Shown: positions 11,831 through 30,912, counted from the stretch's first letter. The stretch is DNA of 64,000 nucleotides from Enchytraeus crypticus (GCA_905160935.1 CAJHZI010000409.1:1-64000); one strand, 5' to 3'. Numbers and translations are program-made. Notes: generated from the letters alone by a model not told the origin.

Positions 11831-12419
11831 TGAGGATATGGACAAGTAAAATATTTTCTTTTCGAAAGTTAATTGTATTGGTCTTGCAAACATGTCTTGG
11901 TCTTACAAAAGTAAGACAGTTTTTGCAAGGTAATGACCCGCCATACTAAGACCATGAATGCATGACCTGAAAGAACAAGACCAAAACAGTAAAATACTGT
12001 CTTGAGGCAAGACATGTATTGGTCTCGTCCCATCACTGGTTACTGTTGATAGCGCTAAACAATTTTTCATCAGCATCGGCAGAATTATCCACAATAGATC
12101 ATAATCCATCGTAGAAATTACATCTTGTAGCATTCCTTAGGAAGGCTTCAAGACGCTCTCTATCGGAGGTGATGATCATGCATTTGTGTAGTAGTGATCG
12201 AATGCTATTTATACGTAGGCCCAGTTTAAAAAAAATTAAGTATAACTTTTCTTTTTTAGATAAAAATAGCTTAGTTTCACTACCTTTGTTGTAGAAAATC
12301 ATTTGGTTTAGCTATTTTAATTCAAAGAATATTTTAGGTCAACGTACGTTATTATTTTTGTATTTTGTTTACCTCCTTTTCTTTATTTCCCTTTATATTT
12401 GGACTAATTTTCTAAATTT

Positions 12420-12525
12420 TGTAATTTGCACGTTTTTGAACCTCCTTTTGCCCACTTGCTTGAATTTGGATCAATGGTGCTCGATGTGGTTTTTGGTGAC
12501 GGTAGCATTTTAGTTATTTTAATTT
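12420..12525 (+). repeat. Dispersed repeat D, diverged copy
   Basis: Related to copies near 48940, 52930, 54640 and 60720 through TTTGCACGTTTTTGAAC and GTGCTCGATGTGG followed by GACGGTAGCA. Short, SINE-sized, with a low-complexity end. Confidence 0.5.
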
Positions 12526-13613
12526 TAGTTACTTGCCCACCAATTCAATGCATACTTTTCAATACGTGTCTAACCTATTCCTGAAAGCATTTACTGTCTC
12601 CACTACTTAATCGACAAAATCGATATGCATAGAATAAAGAAAAATCATAAAAATGTCAAAGGCAATTTCAACCATTGTAAACATTGAGTTCAAGAATTGC
12701 ACAGATGCCAACAACTAATTTTGCTGGCCGAAGGTAAACAATATCAGCTGATCGTTATTTAAAGACATAAATAATGTAGTTTTTGAACATTTGTGAAGCT
12801 TTTGAATGATAATGAAACACTTTAGGAGCACATTTATCGTCACATCTATCCAACATATCGTCATGACAACAAATTATTTGAAACGAATTCCTATTAATTG
12901 GATGTGTATTTTTATCATTCAAAATGCTAACAAATTTTATTTAAAATCTCTTCAAGGATATTCCCCATTCTTTAGTTTCCGTATTTCTTGAATGTGTATG
13001 CCCAAATGCGCAACAATACGTCATCCTAAAACCGTTCAGAGACTGAATATCATGAAATATATCTGAAATTACAGAAATTACTATTAAATACACATATGGC
13101 AAAGGGGCTTTGTTTACCCTCGCGATTAAATGAATCAGGCTGGAAATCAAGTCGCTCTTGTTACAAAACTGGCATCGCTGAAACAACAGTCATGCCATAT
13201 CTACCTATTTTAAATATCTTTGTCGATATGTTTATTATCTGCTTTACATTTGCAAAAATACTTCTCATCTCTAATTTGGACCTATTAGTATTTTAATTTG
13301 GAATCTATGAGGCTATATCCACTTTTTCTGGTATGATCACAAAATTCAAAAAGTGAGCTCCATTCCATATTGTCAAAACCTCTGACTATTTCAAATACTG
13401 CAATTCGATCCCCTATGCCTCTCCTGAACAAGTCACACCTTTAACATGGTGTAGATTAATTTCTACCTGAAATGGCAACCCTGAGTATCAGAAATGGCGA
13501 GTGGTAACTCTGATCAACAAAAGCAAAGCTTGGACTTTTAGTTGATGAGTATTTCTTAGATTTGTGTTTTACGCTTATTTAGCTTATTTGTTTAAAATCA
13601 ACAATTTGCCGAG

Positions 13614-21286
<7,673 letters not shown>

Positions 21287-21425
21287 GAGTATTGATTAAC
21301 GATGTGAGAGGATCAATCAAACTGATTTAGAAATATTATGTGCGTGTGATGATCGAGTGTGGGAGACATATTGAGTAGTCTACGTGTACTGCTCATCCTT
21401 ATGTAGTCAGATAAATGTGAATTTA

Positions 21426-21431
21426 AATAAA
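21426..21431 (+). terminator. Probable RIOK2 polyadenylation signal
   Basis: AATAAA lies 140 bp after the RIOK2 stop codon and is the first such hexamer downstream. Confidence 0.6.
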
Positions 21432-21597
21432 ATGGCTCTGCAGCTCCGTTTACTCGTAAATACCACTTATTATAACCATTTATTAATCACTGCATAAGAG
21501 CGAATGGAAGATGACTGAACTTTTATGAAATATCTGTAACATGAGCCTTGTATAAAATAAAAATAGTCTATGGAACAAAGAAATGCCTATTGATGCC

Positions 21598-21672
21598 GAG
21601 TCTGCTTGAGACGTCCCTGACATTGCCTTATGGCGAGGAACCAGACATTAAATTTCTTATTGATTGATTGAA
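21598..21672 (+). repeat. Short retroposon T (TTGATTGA-tailed), copy 1
   Basis: GAGACGTCCCTGACATTGCC, TTATGGCGAGGAACCAGAC, then an AT-rich end with TTGATTGATTG. Four copies occur in the window (also near 45420, 47250 and 58058). Its core matches the 3' tail of the LINE at 51497 and of SINE A. Confidence 0.8.
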
Positions 21673-21921
21673 TTTATGACGAATCTGACATCGCCTATTT
21701 TCAATCATATAATATTAGAAATTAGTAGAAGATTTTAGTTATTATGTACATGTCTAGTATAGTCTACTGTTCGACGTATTCCTATAATGAATACGTCTCA
21801 TACGAATTATGGTTACAAATTATAAGTATGATATACTCTGTCGAGTTCTTAATACAATAAACTTTAAAATAATGTAATTAAATTGTAACAGTGTATTCTC
21901 CGTGCATACATTTTACGGTGC

Positions 21922-22179
21922 ATGGATAAAGACGGATGCGTTAGCCGTTACCGTTTTATAATTCTTTTATTGTTAGTCATGGTATTATGTATCTACGTGT
22001 ATGCAGTATATTATTTCAAGGCATTAACCCACTATACATGTGGAGCCTGTGTTGACAATTCAATAAAGATGAAAATAATTAAAGAAATTAGTGATCTAGC
22101 TGACCACCATAAAGTTAGTAAATATATGCAGTCATTGCAAACGTTAACTTATTTAAACAGTTCAATAAAAGTACAGTAA
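21922..22179 (+). CDS. Possible small membrane-protein ORF, 85 codons (weak)
   Basis: An open frame with one clear hydrophobic segment (about residues 13-32, rich in I, L, V, Y) and a second half that is the first unit of a local tandem repeat. No family is recognised and no splice context or conserved domain supports it. It may be chance coding potential in repeat DNA downstream of RIOK2. Confidence 0.2.
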   Translation: MDKDGCVSRYRFIILLLLVMVLCIYVYAVYYFKALTHYTCGACVDNSIKMKIIKEISDLADHHKVSKYMQSLQTLTYLNSSIKVQ

Positions 22180-22345
22180 TTACAGAAATAAGCCATCCAG
22201 TTGACCACCGTCGAGTTAGTAAATGTATGCAGTCATTACAAAATATTAACATATATAGACATTTCAATAAAAACTAATATAATTACGGAAATAAGTCATC
22301 TTGCTGACCATAATCGAATTTGTAAATTTATGCAGTTTTTTTACT
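22060..22345. repeat. Three-copy tandem repeat, period about 102 bp
   Basis: Units begin near 22085, 22190 and 22293 and share the pattern GAAATAAGTCATCT, TGACCACC...AGTTAGTAAAT, TATGCAGTCATT and TTCAATAAAA. Later units diverge and no longer keep one frame open. Confidence 0.8.
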
Positions 22346-22713
22346 AAAAAGTAGTAGTAGATGTAGGCCTATGTGTAAACGTTACGGACAAATATCACAT
22401 GTAAAATTAGTCACAATTACGTGTTGGAGCGAAACTGTAACTAGAATAGAAATACTAAAGTCAAAAGACACTGACCAGTGAGACCTTACTTAATAAAGGG
22501 TAAAGCCTAGTTTAACGTCAGTTTCTTCGACAAAAGCAAGCAAGCTTTCACTGGCAGCTATTGAATTTGAACCGTCATACTCTGTCCAACGCACTGACTT
22601 GTTTCTTTTGCAAATTGCTCTTGTTCTTTTTTCTGTCAGAAATTTCGGACCAGAGTTTCTACATCTTCATCACTCTGGAAAATATAGACCTACGGGTGGA
22701 AATTTTTTTTCCG

Positions 22714-25575
22714 TCAGTTTGCAGTTTGTCGTTGACCGTTCATTTTGTTTCTATGACTAACAGGAAGTTCATCAGACGGATTTGATAACTTTACACTCAA
22801 GGTGCTTACATGCTTGGTTGTAATCTTTTGCGGTGTGTCAGTCCTTTCATTGTATGCGCTGTCTACTTCTGATTCAGGTTTAACTTCGGAGAAATGGAAA
22901 CCGTTGGACAAGCGATCCAATTGTTTTTCTCCGTTACTGGGATCAGGACCATTAAGATTGTGATTAATTGACGATTTTGATTCGCTTAACTCTGCTAAAC
23001 CATTTATCGAATGCTCCGAAGAAGATTCATTATGATTTGATGCAGTAAGAGTTGGTTGCTTTTTGAACGTGTTCGGAGCTTCAAAATATCCATTAAGCGC
23101 AAGTTTAGTTTCGTTAAATGAGTTGATATCATTCAAGTTTGCAGAAGAAGAATGCAGAGTTATATTTGCAGTGTTCGATTCTGAGTTAGAGTTTAATTCC
23201 TGACTCTTCTCGGCGAAGTTGTCCTTATCAATGTCTTGGGTTAATGGTCCGCCGCTATTGGCTGATAGCTCTCTGGTGGAACCGTTGCCGATGGGAGGAA
23301 GGTTTTGATCTGCAGTTTGTAAGACTGATGGCAATCCTATGCTCACTGTCACAACCATAGCTGACGAAGTCGCTTCGGCTAGTCCTCCTCCAGATAAAGC
23401 TAAAGCTATTTCTTGAAAGTTCACCGCATCGATTTCTTTATCACTCTTTCCTTCGATATCGTTAGCTGATCTTAGCAGATCGATATCGCAATTTATTTCA
23501 GATTTATTTTCTGCTACTTCAGTTTGAAGCAACGCTTTAGCACTGTCGGCATTCTTTTGAGTAATTTCCATAGCGCTTCCATCCTGTAGTTTTGTAGGGC
23601 AATTGGACTTAATGACGACGCTAGATTTAAAGGACTTTGGCACATATTCTGGAACTATTAGATCAATTGTTGGCAGCTCTGTATTTTTTAATTCTTCTAT
23701 CAACAATGTCGTACAAATAGACTCAGACCGTAATGGTGCCAGCTCTAAACCTATTAAATTGTTCTCAACCTTTGGCTGAGCTGTTTCTTTGTTTGGGTTT
23801 GGTTCTTCTTCATGCCGTACTGCGACTGTAGTCTCAGAATTTAAAAGTACTTTATCTGAATGATCAACAGTTAGATGGACGAGATGTTCGGTATTTCCTC
23901 CATTGATTGTTCCACACTCGTGTTGAGAGACTGTTGCAGTGCTATCCGTGATACTAAGATTGCTACTTGTGACTTTTATGTCTCTATTCTCATCTCTATT
24001 CTCATCTCTATTCTCTCTGTTCACATCTCTATTCTCTCTGTTCACATATCTATTCTCATCTCTATTTTCTCTATTCTCATCTCTAGTTTCTCTATTCTCA
24101 TCTCTATTTTCTCCATTCTCATCTCTACTTTCTCTATTTTCATCTCTATTTTCTCTATTCTCATCTCTATTCTCTCCATTCTCATCTCTATTTTCTCTAT
24201 TCTCATCTCTATTCTCTCCATTCTCATCTCTATTTTCTCTATTTTCATCTCTATTTTCTCTATTCTCATCTCTATTTTCTTTATTCTCATCTCTATTTTC
24301 ACCTATCTTCCCGTTTCTATTTTCTTTATTCTCATCTCTATTTTCTCTATTCTCATCTTTATTCTCATCTCTGTTCTCATCTCTAATCTCACCTATCTTC
24401 ACTTCTCTATTTTCTCTAGTCTTATCTATTGTCTCACCTATCTTCTCATCCCTATTCTCTCTATTCTCATCTTCATTAACATCATTGCTCTGAAGCTCGT
24501 TGTAGTTATTGGTATGATCTATGTCTTTGGTGTCGTCATGTTGTTGTAAAGCTTCTTCCGTGCTACACTCGTTGCTGATGTTCCTACTGCTGTTGCTTTG
24601 ATTGTGTTGTGCTCCGGTGCCCCTGTTGTCTGTATTATATCTGCTTTCACTGGTAATTGCTGCCTCTTTGTCTGTTCCTCTGTTTACATCGTTATCTGTG
24701 CTTTGTGATTGCAGTGTTGAAATGCAGTCGCCGTTCACTCTTGCACTGTTACCATGTAACTGATTTGACTCTTCAACTTTTTCGCAGCTCTTCGAAGCAC
24801 GATCGCTTTTTTCGGTGTCTACAGCTATGGTATCCTTGCTAGAGGATTTTGCAACGTTGATATCGTTCTTAATACCGGCTCTTGAGATATTGCTATCTTT
24901 AACCTGAGGCGAACTTGCTTTCCCGCCAATATTCATCATATTGTCCCCAGATGTAGAGCTTTGTCGGGCCACCTCTCTTACCACATCGTAACTCTGTGAG
25001 GCGTATCTAGCTGTTCGCCGAGGATACTTTTGTGTACTGACGTCACCAGAAGCCTGGGCAATATTGCCGAGAGAGGTTGTCCTTGTTCTACTATAGAAAC
25101 CTAACCGACTGTTCGTAGAGAGGGTTGATTGAAACACATCGTCGGTTTCTTCACTAGTAGCGTCATCATTGTCTTCTGCAGTGGGAGGAGGTGATGCTGA
25201 TCTGATGGTAGGCAGACGGGTGGAAGGTTTTACTATTGTCGGGAGGCAGACTGGTCCATTGCCCGGAGGTGACGGAGACGACAGGTCACCATCTACTGAA
25301 TCCAACGAGGAAAGACTTCCGTAGAACTTCCTTCTATTCAACGAAAGTTTTTCTTTTCTCTGTTTTTCCATTTCCTCAAAGAACGAACCTCTGCGTCCCG
25401 TTAGGGAAAGACTCGGTCGTCTTATGCCCTCTGTCGGGGGTCGAGTGTAGCCTTGGAACCCTTCCTTTGATGAGGTGGTTCCTTTGTCCGACACATCACC
25501 GAACACAGATTGGTATCTGGGGAGAGTGCTGGATCTATTGTCCAGGGTTAGCCTAGATCTGCTCACTTCCGCCAT
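22714..25575 (-). CDS. Large disordered protein with charged heptad repeats (function unknown)
   Basis: One uninterrupted frame of 953 codons starting MAEVSRSRLTLDNRSS. I recognise no domain. The first 120 residues are rich in Ser, Arg and Pro with basic phosphosite-like stretches (RRPSLSL, GRRGSFFEEM) and a short basic/coiled segment (EEMEKQRKEKLSLNRRKF). The middle (about 365-533) is a run of seven-residue units DENRENR with substitutions, encoded by a 21-bp DNA repeat. The rest is Ser/Asn/Glu-rich and probably unstructured. The length makes chance unlikely, and bases outside the repeat keep the frame. It may be only the first exon of a longer gene: CAT|GTAAGC near its 3' end is a good splice donor. 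It is not visibly related to its neighbours. Confidence 0.75.
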   Translation of the reverse strand: MAEVSRSRLTLDNRSSTLPRYQSVFGDVSDKGTTSSKEGFQGYTRPPTEGIRRPSLSLTGRRGSFFEEMEKQRKEKLSLNRRKFYGSLSSLDSVDGDLSSPSPPGNGPVCLPTIVKPSTRLPTIRSASPPPTAEDNDDATSEETDDVFQSTLSTNSRLGFYSRTRTTSLGNIAQASGDVSTQKYPRRTARYASQSYDVVREVARQSSTSGDNMMNIGGKASSPQVKDSNISRAGIKNDINVAKSSSKDTIAVDTEKSDRASKSCEKVEESNQLHGNSARVNGDCISTLQSQSTDNDVNRGTDKEAAITSESRYNTDNRGTGAQHNQSNSSRNISNECSTEEALQQHDDTKDIDHTNNYNELQSNDVNEDENRENRDEKIGETIDKTRENREVKIGEIRDENRDENKDENRENRDENKENRNGKIGENRDENKENRDENRENRDENRENRDENGENRDENRENRDENGENRDENRENRDENRESRDENGENRDENRETRDENRENRDENRYVNRENRDVNRENRDENRDENRDIKVTSSNLSITDSTATVSQHECGTINGGNTEHLVHLTVDHSDKVLLNSETTVAVRHEEEPNPNKETAQPKVENNLIGLELAPLRSESICTTLLIEELKNTELPTIDLIVPEYVPKSFKSSVVIKSNCPTKLQDGSAMEITQKNADSAKALLQTEVAENKSEINCDIDLLRSANDIEGKSDKEIDAVNFQEIALALSGGGLAEATSSAMVVTVSIGLPSVLQTADQNLPPIGNGSTRELSANSGGPLTQDIDKDNFAEKSQELNSNSESNTANITLHSSSANLNDINSFNETKLALNGYFEAPNTFKKQPTLTASNHNESSSEHSINGLAELSESKSSINHNLNGPDPSNGEKQLDRLSNGFHFSEVKPESEVDSAYNERTDTPQKITTKHVSTLSVKLSNPSDELPVSHRNKMNGQRQTAN
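23975..24480 (-). repeat. 21-bp coding minisatellite within the 953-codon frame
   Basis: Units of 21 bp (on + strand TCTATTTTCTCTATTCTCATC with variants) encode DENRENR. The period is a multiple of three, so copy changes keep the frame. Long open frames on the opposite strand here (Ile/Ser/Phe-rich) are by-products. Confidence 0.92.
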
Positions 25576-25657
25576 TGTGATGAGCCACTATACGCACTGT
25601 ACTGTTCAGACTAACTATGAGTTTACCGTGCAGTATGTTCGTTGCTATAGTAAAGTA

Positions 25658-26921
25658 TAGGGGAGACCGGGGTAGGTTATAACACGGGGATGGTTGTAAC
25701 ATGCCATTTTTTTCACTAAATAAAAGAGGAATGCAAAAACTTATCTCCTGACATTGTTCATTGCTTCATTGTTCATAATCAAGCCTAATCTGAAAGCAAT
25801 CGTTCAAACAGGTGGGGTGTTATTACAATTTGAATGTTTTTTGCTATCAAAAGTAAATTTTGCCATTTGATGTTTCATTTTGACTAGACGACTCAGTTTA
25901 AGGTACTAACAAATAAGACTTTAGTATAAGGTATGCCGTACAAATGTCTTTATAAATATTTACTTTGAATTTACTAAGAAAACTCATCTTGGCTGCGTAA
26001 TCATTTATATACTCACTTTATTACGGGGCAGGTTGTAACACAGCAATATCTTGCCCCGTGCAACTTAGGCTGCTTGATGCAGTGGTTTGTGGTCATATAC
26101 ATAGTCCTACTACGTTATAGGCCCCTACTTGAATGGATATTCGATAGTTAAGCCTGTATTTGACAATTAATTATTAGTAAAATAATATATAAGTTTATTA
26201 TGTTTGCCTATAATTTTTAGAATGAGGAACTTTAGGAGGAAATCTACTCGTTGTAGCGTTTCAAATGATGTCATGGAAAGTGCATTGGAAAGAGTGCCAG
26301 ATAGTGGACAATCCTTTAGAGCCACTGCAGTAGAAATGGGAATCTGTCATGTTACTTCATTTCGTTACATTTAGCAAGTCAGGGCAAGGCGTGCACCCTG
26401 GGATATAAATACAACTGGCCTAATTATTTTGTTCATTATTATTTTTATCTCATATATTGTAATTTTGTTAACCATATATAGCAACAGTAAGAAATGGGTG
26501 CAGTGTGTAGGCTGCAAGATGTGATCGCATGAATAGCGTACAATTGGTGAATTTCCTTTTCTGAGCCATAACTGTGACTCAGATTAGACTCGGAAAGTGG
26601 ATGTTTCTAAACAGTGAAACATAACTTAAACTTTCATATAAACATGTTTTAAATCAAAGCATATTAATAATTCAGAGGATGGAGGGGGCTACATTATTAT
26701 TTTAAAACAGTAATTGCGTTACAACCTACCCCGGAATTCGTTACAACCTGCCCCAGGGTTGGGGCTGGTTGTAACGTTTGGGTTGATCAGTTTGAATGTG
26801 AATTACTCAAAAAATACTCTCACTAAGCACATCTAGTATATATTAGCACATAGATGAATAATTCATTGTATAAGCAAAACTCATTTTTTGTTACAACCTG
26901 CCCCGGTCTTGCCTACCTTAA
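25658..26921. mobile_element. pogo/Tigger-like DNA transposon remnant, non-autonomous, about 1.26 kb
   Basis: The ends are inverted: AGACCGGGGTAGGTTATAAC at the left, and at the right the reverse complement of AGACCGGGGCAGGTTGTAAC. Versions of GGGGCAGGTTGTAAC recur inside at about 25700, 26027, 26708, 26732 and 26759 in both orientations, as subterminal repeats. An internal frame at about 26222-26374 encodes a helix-turn-helix like the N-terminus of pogo/CENP-B transposases (MRNFRRKST, ALERVPDSGQSFRATAVEMG) and then stops. No DDE domain is visible, so the copy is a deletion derivative. Confidence 0.75.
26222..26374 (+). pseudogene. Remnant of a pogo-type transposase N-terminal helix-turn-helix
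   Basis: About 50 codons from MRNFRRKST to HVTSFRYI and then a stop. The arrangement of a basic start, the ALERV...GQSFRATAVEMGI motif and a terminal RYI fits the psq-type DNA-binding domain that begins pogo, Tigger and jerky proteins. The rest of the transposase is missing. Confidence 0.6.
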
Positions 26922-28890
26922 GTATGTTTCTGATATCTCCGATTTTATAGGAATAATTCTACTCTAGCCTAAAAATTAAATTAAAGCAAAATTAGTATTG
27001 TTGAAGACGTTTCTTAGAGCGAGCAGAGTAAATGACTGAAATCAAAGTATAATATGTTAATTGTCAAATAGTAAGTTCAATATGCATATTAATAAGAGTA
27101 TAGATAACAATCAGTGTTCTTAGGATACAAATAAAAACAAATGTACCGCATGGTGAAGGTTATCCGTTGACTAGGCTTTACGAATCCTAAATATCATAAT
27201 GAAGTTAAATCGAAATATAGAAGACACGTGAGTGGCCTCTCATTGCTTTCCTTTGGTGTAATACCAGATCTTGTTCGCAGTTCTTGTCATCGCCGTGTCT
27301 CTCATAATCAGCGGGAAATTTAGATTTACGACTGATGAACGTAAATCATCTCAATTATGTTCACTTGAGCGAGAGACAGATTTTTGCAGAGTTATGTTAT
27401 TTTTAATCCAGTGCTCACACCGTCACTGACATGCTATTCGGGCAGAAAACTGACGCTAAACTTCGCTTTAGCCTTTGCAAATAAATTACTATCGATTTTC
27501 TACGCTAAACAGAATTTATTTATTTGTTTTTCTTGAACGCACCAAGACAATTCAAAAGCAACCAACCTAAAACTTTAAAAAGATTATTTTTAGGTTCATC
27601 ATCCGTGGGTTGAAGATACAAAGGTTAAACATTTAGGGTAGCCTATACTTTCACTCCATATTACTCAGATCTGTTCTGGAAATACATGTAGAATCCGAAA
27701 CGATACTCTTTTTACGTTCGCTACAACTAATTTGAAAGCAACGCTATCCTGATATAGACTTTCTCCAGAAAATTCAATAACTAGATTTAGTTTCTAGTAA
27801 CTCCTTCAAGCATTTTACTTGCGTGTCATGTCATAAGAAAGCAAATGCAGCCCAGTTAACAAGAAACTAAACAAATATTCATGAAAAAGAAGTTTGCCAC
27901 TAACGAGCCTAAGCTTTGTGAGATAATACAGTCAGTATTAGCTATTAGAAATAACAATACTTTTACTAATTGTCTTCTATAGAATACTGTAGAACCTATA
28001 GCAAGTTTGCAACCATACATATTAGTTACTACTACCGATAAAAGAAAGAAAACTACAAAAACACCGAAAACATAGTTAGGTATAGTTAATGCAAATGAAC
28101 CTCTACTTCAGATAGCAAAAATTTAGTGAATTAAATCAATATTGAGCATTAATTATAAAACTAAAGAGAGATGACTTAAAGTCAACAAAGAAATAGATAT
28201 AGGCCTACGTAAATTCAAAGAACATTTTACACTTTAAAGTATTTTTCTTAATTAAGCAAAAACTTAAACAATATTGTTAACTCAAGCTCTTATTTACCTA
28301 GCATTGATTTTTAATTAGAACTATTAATAATTCTAGTGACCCCTATCGTTATACACGTTCTCTATTATGTAACTCTGAAACCTGCCACTAACGTGTTCAT
28401 ACTTATATATAAGCACTTGACAACTGGCGACCTTCCGGTACACTGTAAGCTAGCTATCTGTTACTATTCTCGTTTAATTTAATCTATGTAATTAATTAAA
28501 CTCCGTGTTAGTCTGTGAATATTGCCAAAGCTGTGGAGGTCTCTTCGTTTCTGAACATTTAAAGCCACATTTTAAGAGAAGAAGGCTAGAACGACGTTCC
28601 CACACAGTGCTAAATGTGAGTTGAGTAGAAATGTCTGCATTAAAACTCGTATATTTTCTATCTATGACCGGGATACTGTAACTAGAGCAAAGGGGTTAGT
28701 TATTTGTCTGGACAGGATGAAGTGGAAAGGTACGAATGAAAAATCCCGATAGAGTTGACTCAAAACGGAGCATGATAAATCGTTAGGGATTCGTACTATT
28801 AGAGCTAATTGTATTTGGTTACCCTGGTGAACCAGATGACCTTAGATGTGCATAGTGTTAGCTAGTTGTCGAGACTAATTAATAAATGTC
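26922..28890. other. No gene seen; AT-rich sequence
   Basis: No supportable frame or RNA gene. At about 27400-27470 there is a diverged 3' part of SINE A (CCAGTGCTCACACCGTCACTG, ATTCGGGCAG, AAACTGACGCTAAAC). Confidence 0.5.
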
Positions 28891-28894
28891 TGCA

Positions 28895-29165
28895 TGACTG
28901 GTCCATCATTATGACTGGTCCTCTATGACTTCAGTAATTATGACTGGTTCCTCTATGACTTGTTCATATCACTGGTCCATATGACTGGTCCTCTATGACT
29001 AGTTCATATGACTGGTTATCTATGACTGGTTCATATGGCTGATATCAATGACTGGTCCATATGACTGATTCTCTATGATATGACTGGTTCTCTGTGAATG
29101 GTATTTATTACTGGTTCTTATTTCTTATCCTTGTGACTGATATTAATAACTGCTTTATATGACCA
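28895..29165. repeat. Degenerate minisatellite of TATGACTGGTTC type
   Basis: About twenty imperfect units of 11-15 bp built from ATGACTGGT and TCATATG or CTCTATG. Similar words reappear at 29470-29690, so the SINE at 29205-29345 seems to have landed inside a longer repeat tract. Confidence 0.8.
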
Positions 29166-29204
29166 GTAGACTTATCTACTTCTTTCGATTTGGCCCATAT
29201 GACT

Positions 29205-29345
29205 GGCTGGAGCCAATGGCGATGTCGGTAAGTTATTCGACCGCGGATCAGTATTTTGCGGGGTTCAAATCCTCGGCTCGCCCGTCACTGACATCGCTTT
29301 CGAGTGAGGAAACTGACGTTAACATTAGCTTTACCAGCTTTTTTG
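29205..29345 (+). repeat. SINE family A (tRNA-derived), near full-length
   Basis: The head GGCTGGAGCCAATGGCGATG with GTCGGTAAGTTATTCGACCG is tRNA-like (A box). GGGGTTCAAATCC is a B box. The tail has GTCACTGACATCGCTTTCGA and GTGAGGAAACTGACGTTAAC. Other copies: 34495, 35935 (-), 41968, 59230 and 59385 (-). Confidence 0.88.
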
Positions 29346-30261
29346 CCTAAATAACTGAAGCATATTGGAGAGGGTGTATTGAGTGTTCGCCTCGGATGCA
29401 GTGGCCTGGAATCAAAGCCCAGGTCAATCAATTTGCAATATACTCCACGTGAGCATAGAGCAGCGTAAATATGACTAGTTCATAGGTGTAGTTATTATGG
29501 CTGATTGATATGACAGAATCTTATGACAGGCTAATATGATTGGTCGTTTTGCTTGTTTTTGTGACTGATTCCAATGATTTGTTCATATGATTGGTCTTTA
29601 TGGCTGTTTTAGGACAGATTCCTATGACTATGTAGATCATACGATTGGTCAGTATGGTTGGTTTAATGATTGATTCCGATACGTAGTCCATGTAATTATT
29701 TAGCAGAAGAGAACCCATTTGAGTGAATGGTTGCAGATAGTCAGAAAAAGCGAAAGTAACAGCCATAATGTCAAGTCAAATATAATAATGTCGGGTCAGA
29801 TGATTAAACATTCAGTTGTTTGTTCACCCTATGATATACGCTATAAAAGCATTCAAATTAATTCATTCCGAAATATTGTTACTATTGCTTCAATAATTTA
29901 GATAATTGGTTGACGTCAAGTCATAAATATCTTTCCTCTTAAATAAGCCTAATTGCAATTATCTATTGTGTGCAATGTATACAATATTAGTCAATTTATA
30001 TAGGTCTATTTGTGTTAAATAAGACTTCATGGACAATAAAATAGACATAAAAGCGAGCCAGTGAATTATTTATGGGCACACTAATATTCTACAGCATATG
30101 CGTTAAGTATGTCTGAAAAATAGCACAACTTTCTGATGTTCTTTTTTTCTGGCAACTGATTCCAGAGCCGCTTTGACTGTCTCTGGTGTAATTCCCATGC
30201 TGAGCAAATAGAATTCTAGAGAACGACTTCTTGCAAGCAATCCCGTAATCCTGTAGCTACG

Positions 30262-30597
30262 AGAGTAATCTTGTCACTATGAGGTGTAATCATGTCACTA
30301 TGAGGTGTAATCATGTCACTATGAGGTGTAATCTTATCACTATGAGGTGTAATATTGTTACTATGAGGTGTAATAATGTCACTATGAGGTGTAATCTTGT
30401 CACTATGAGGTGTAATCATGTCACTATGAGATGTAATCATGTCAATATGTGGTGTAATCATGTCACTATGGGATGTAATCATGTCACTATGAGGTGTAAT
30501 CTTGTCGCTATGAGGTGTAATCATGCCACTGTGAGGTGTAATCATGGCACTGTGAGGTGTAATCATGGCACTATTAGGTGTAATCATGTCACTATAT
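30262..30597. repeat. 21-bp minisatellite, about 16 copies
   Basis: Units of CACTATGAGGTGTAATCATGT with small changes. The period of 21 keeps open frames on both strands (126-codon type shadows), which have no protein-like features. It ends at a short dispersed MITE-like repeat. Confidence 0.93.
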
Positions 30598-30599
30598 TC

Positions 30600-30775
30600 T
30601 ATATTAGATACTCGACCGCAGCAGGGGAACTCAGTCCCCTAGCTCTCATTACTCTAAGATGCGTTCCCGTGCTAGGGGCCCATATTAGATACTAGGAGAT
30701 CTGTAAATACATTATAGGGGCCCGAAAAATTCTATCCGTTTCCCTAGCTCTTAATTACTACTTTGACCACTGGTG
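30600..30775. mobile_element. MITE H (TAACCACTG-ended), degraded copy
   Basis: Shares GGGGAACTCAGTCCCCTAGC, CATATTAGATACTA, GGGGCCCGAAAAATT and CCCTAGCTCTTAAT with the copy at 52008-52186. The right end reads CTTTGACCACTG; the left end is no longer clear. Confidence 0.65.
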
Positions 30776-30912
30776 TATTCTCAATAAACGTAGTTTCGCC
30801 ATCATCTCCCTCTGAATTCGTCAGACCATCAAATTCGGATGAATGACGAGTATTATTCACTTTGAGCTTAGTGAACTTTGACCCCTCCCAGTCGAGTTGT
30901 TGTTGTCCCTCT

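Larger units (their letters stand above)
10739..13613. other. Intergenic stretch between the U2 array and RIOK2
   Basis: No coding region or RNA gene can be supported. It holds a copy of a dispersed repeat at about 11690-11830 and a diverged short repeat at about 12420-12520 (entered separately). The rest is AT-rich single-copy-looking sequence. Confidence 0.6.

Noticed and set aside
23875-24549. 224- and 184-codon Ile/Ser/Phe-rich frames on the + strand
   Set aside because: Antisense to the 21-bp coding repeat of the 953-codon gene; they stay open only because of the repeat period.
29159-29350. 63-codon frame overlapping SINE A
   Set aside because: It is read through the SINE and has no independent support.
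30216-30695. Frames of 123 and 138 codons (HSDMITP and MRCNHVT repeats), and the idea of a CRISPR array
   Set aside because: A 21-bp minisatellite read on both strands. The units are directly adjacent with no unique spacers, and the host is an animal.
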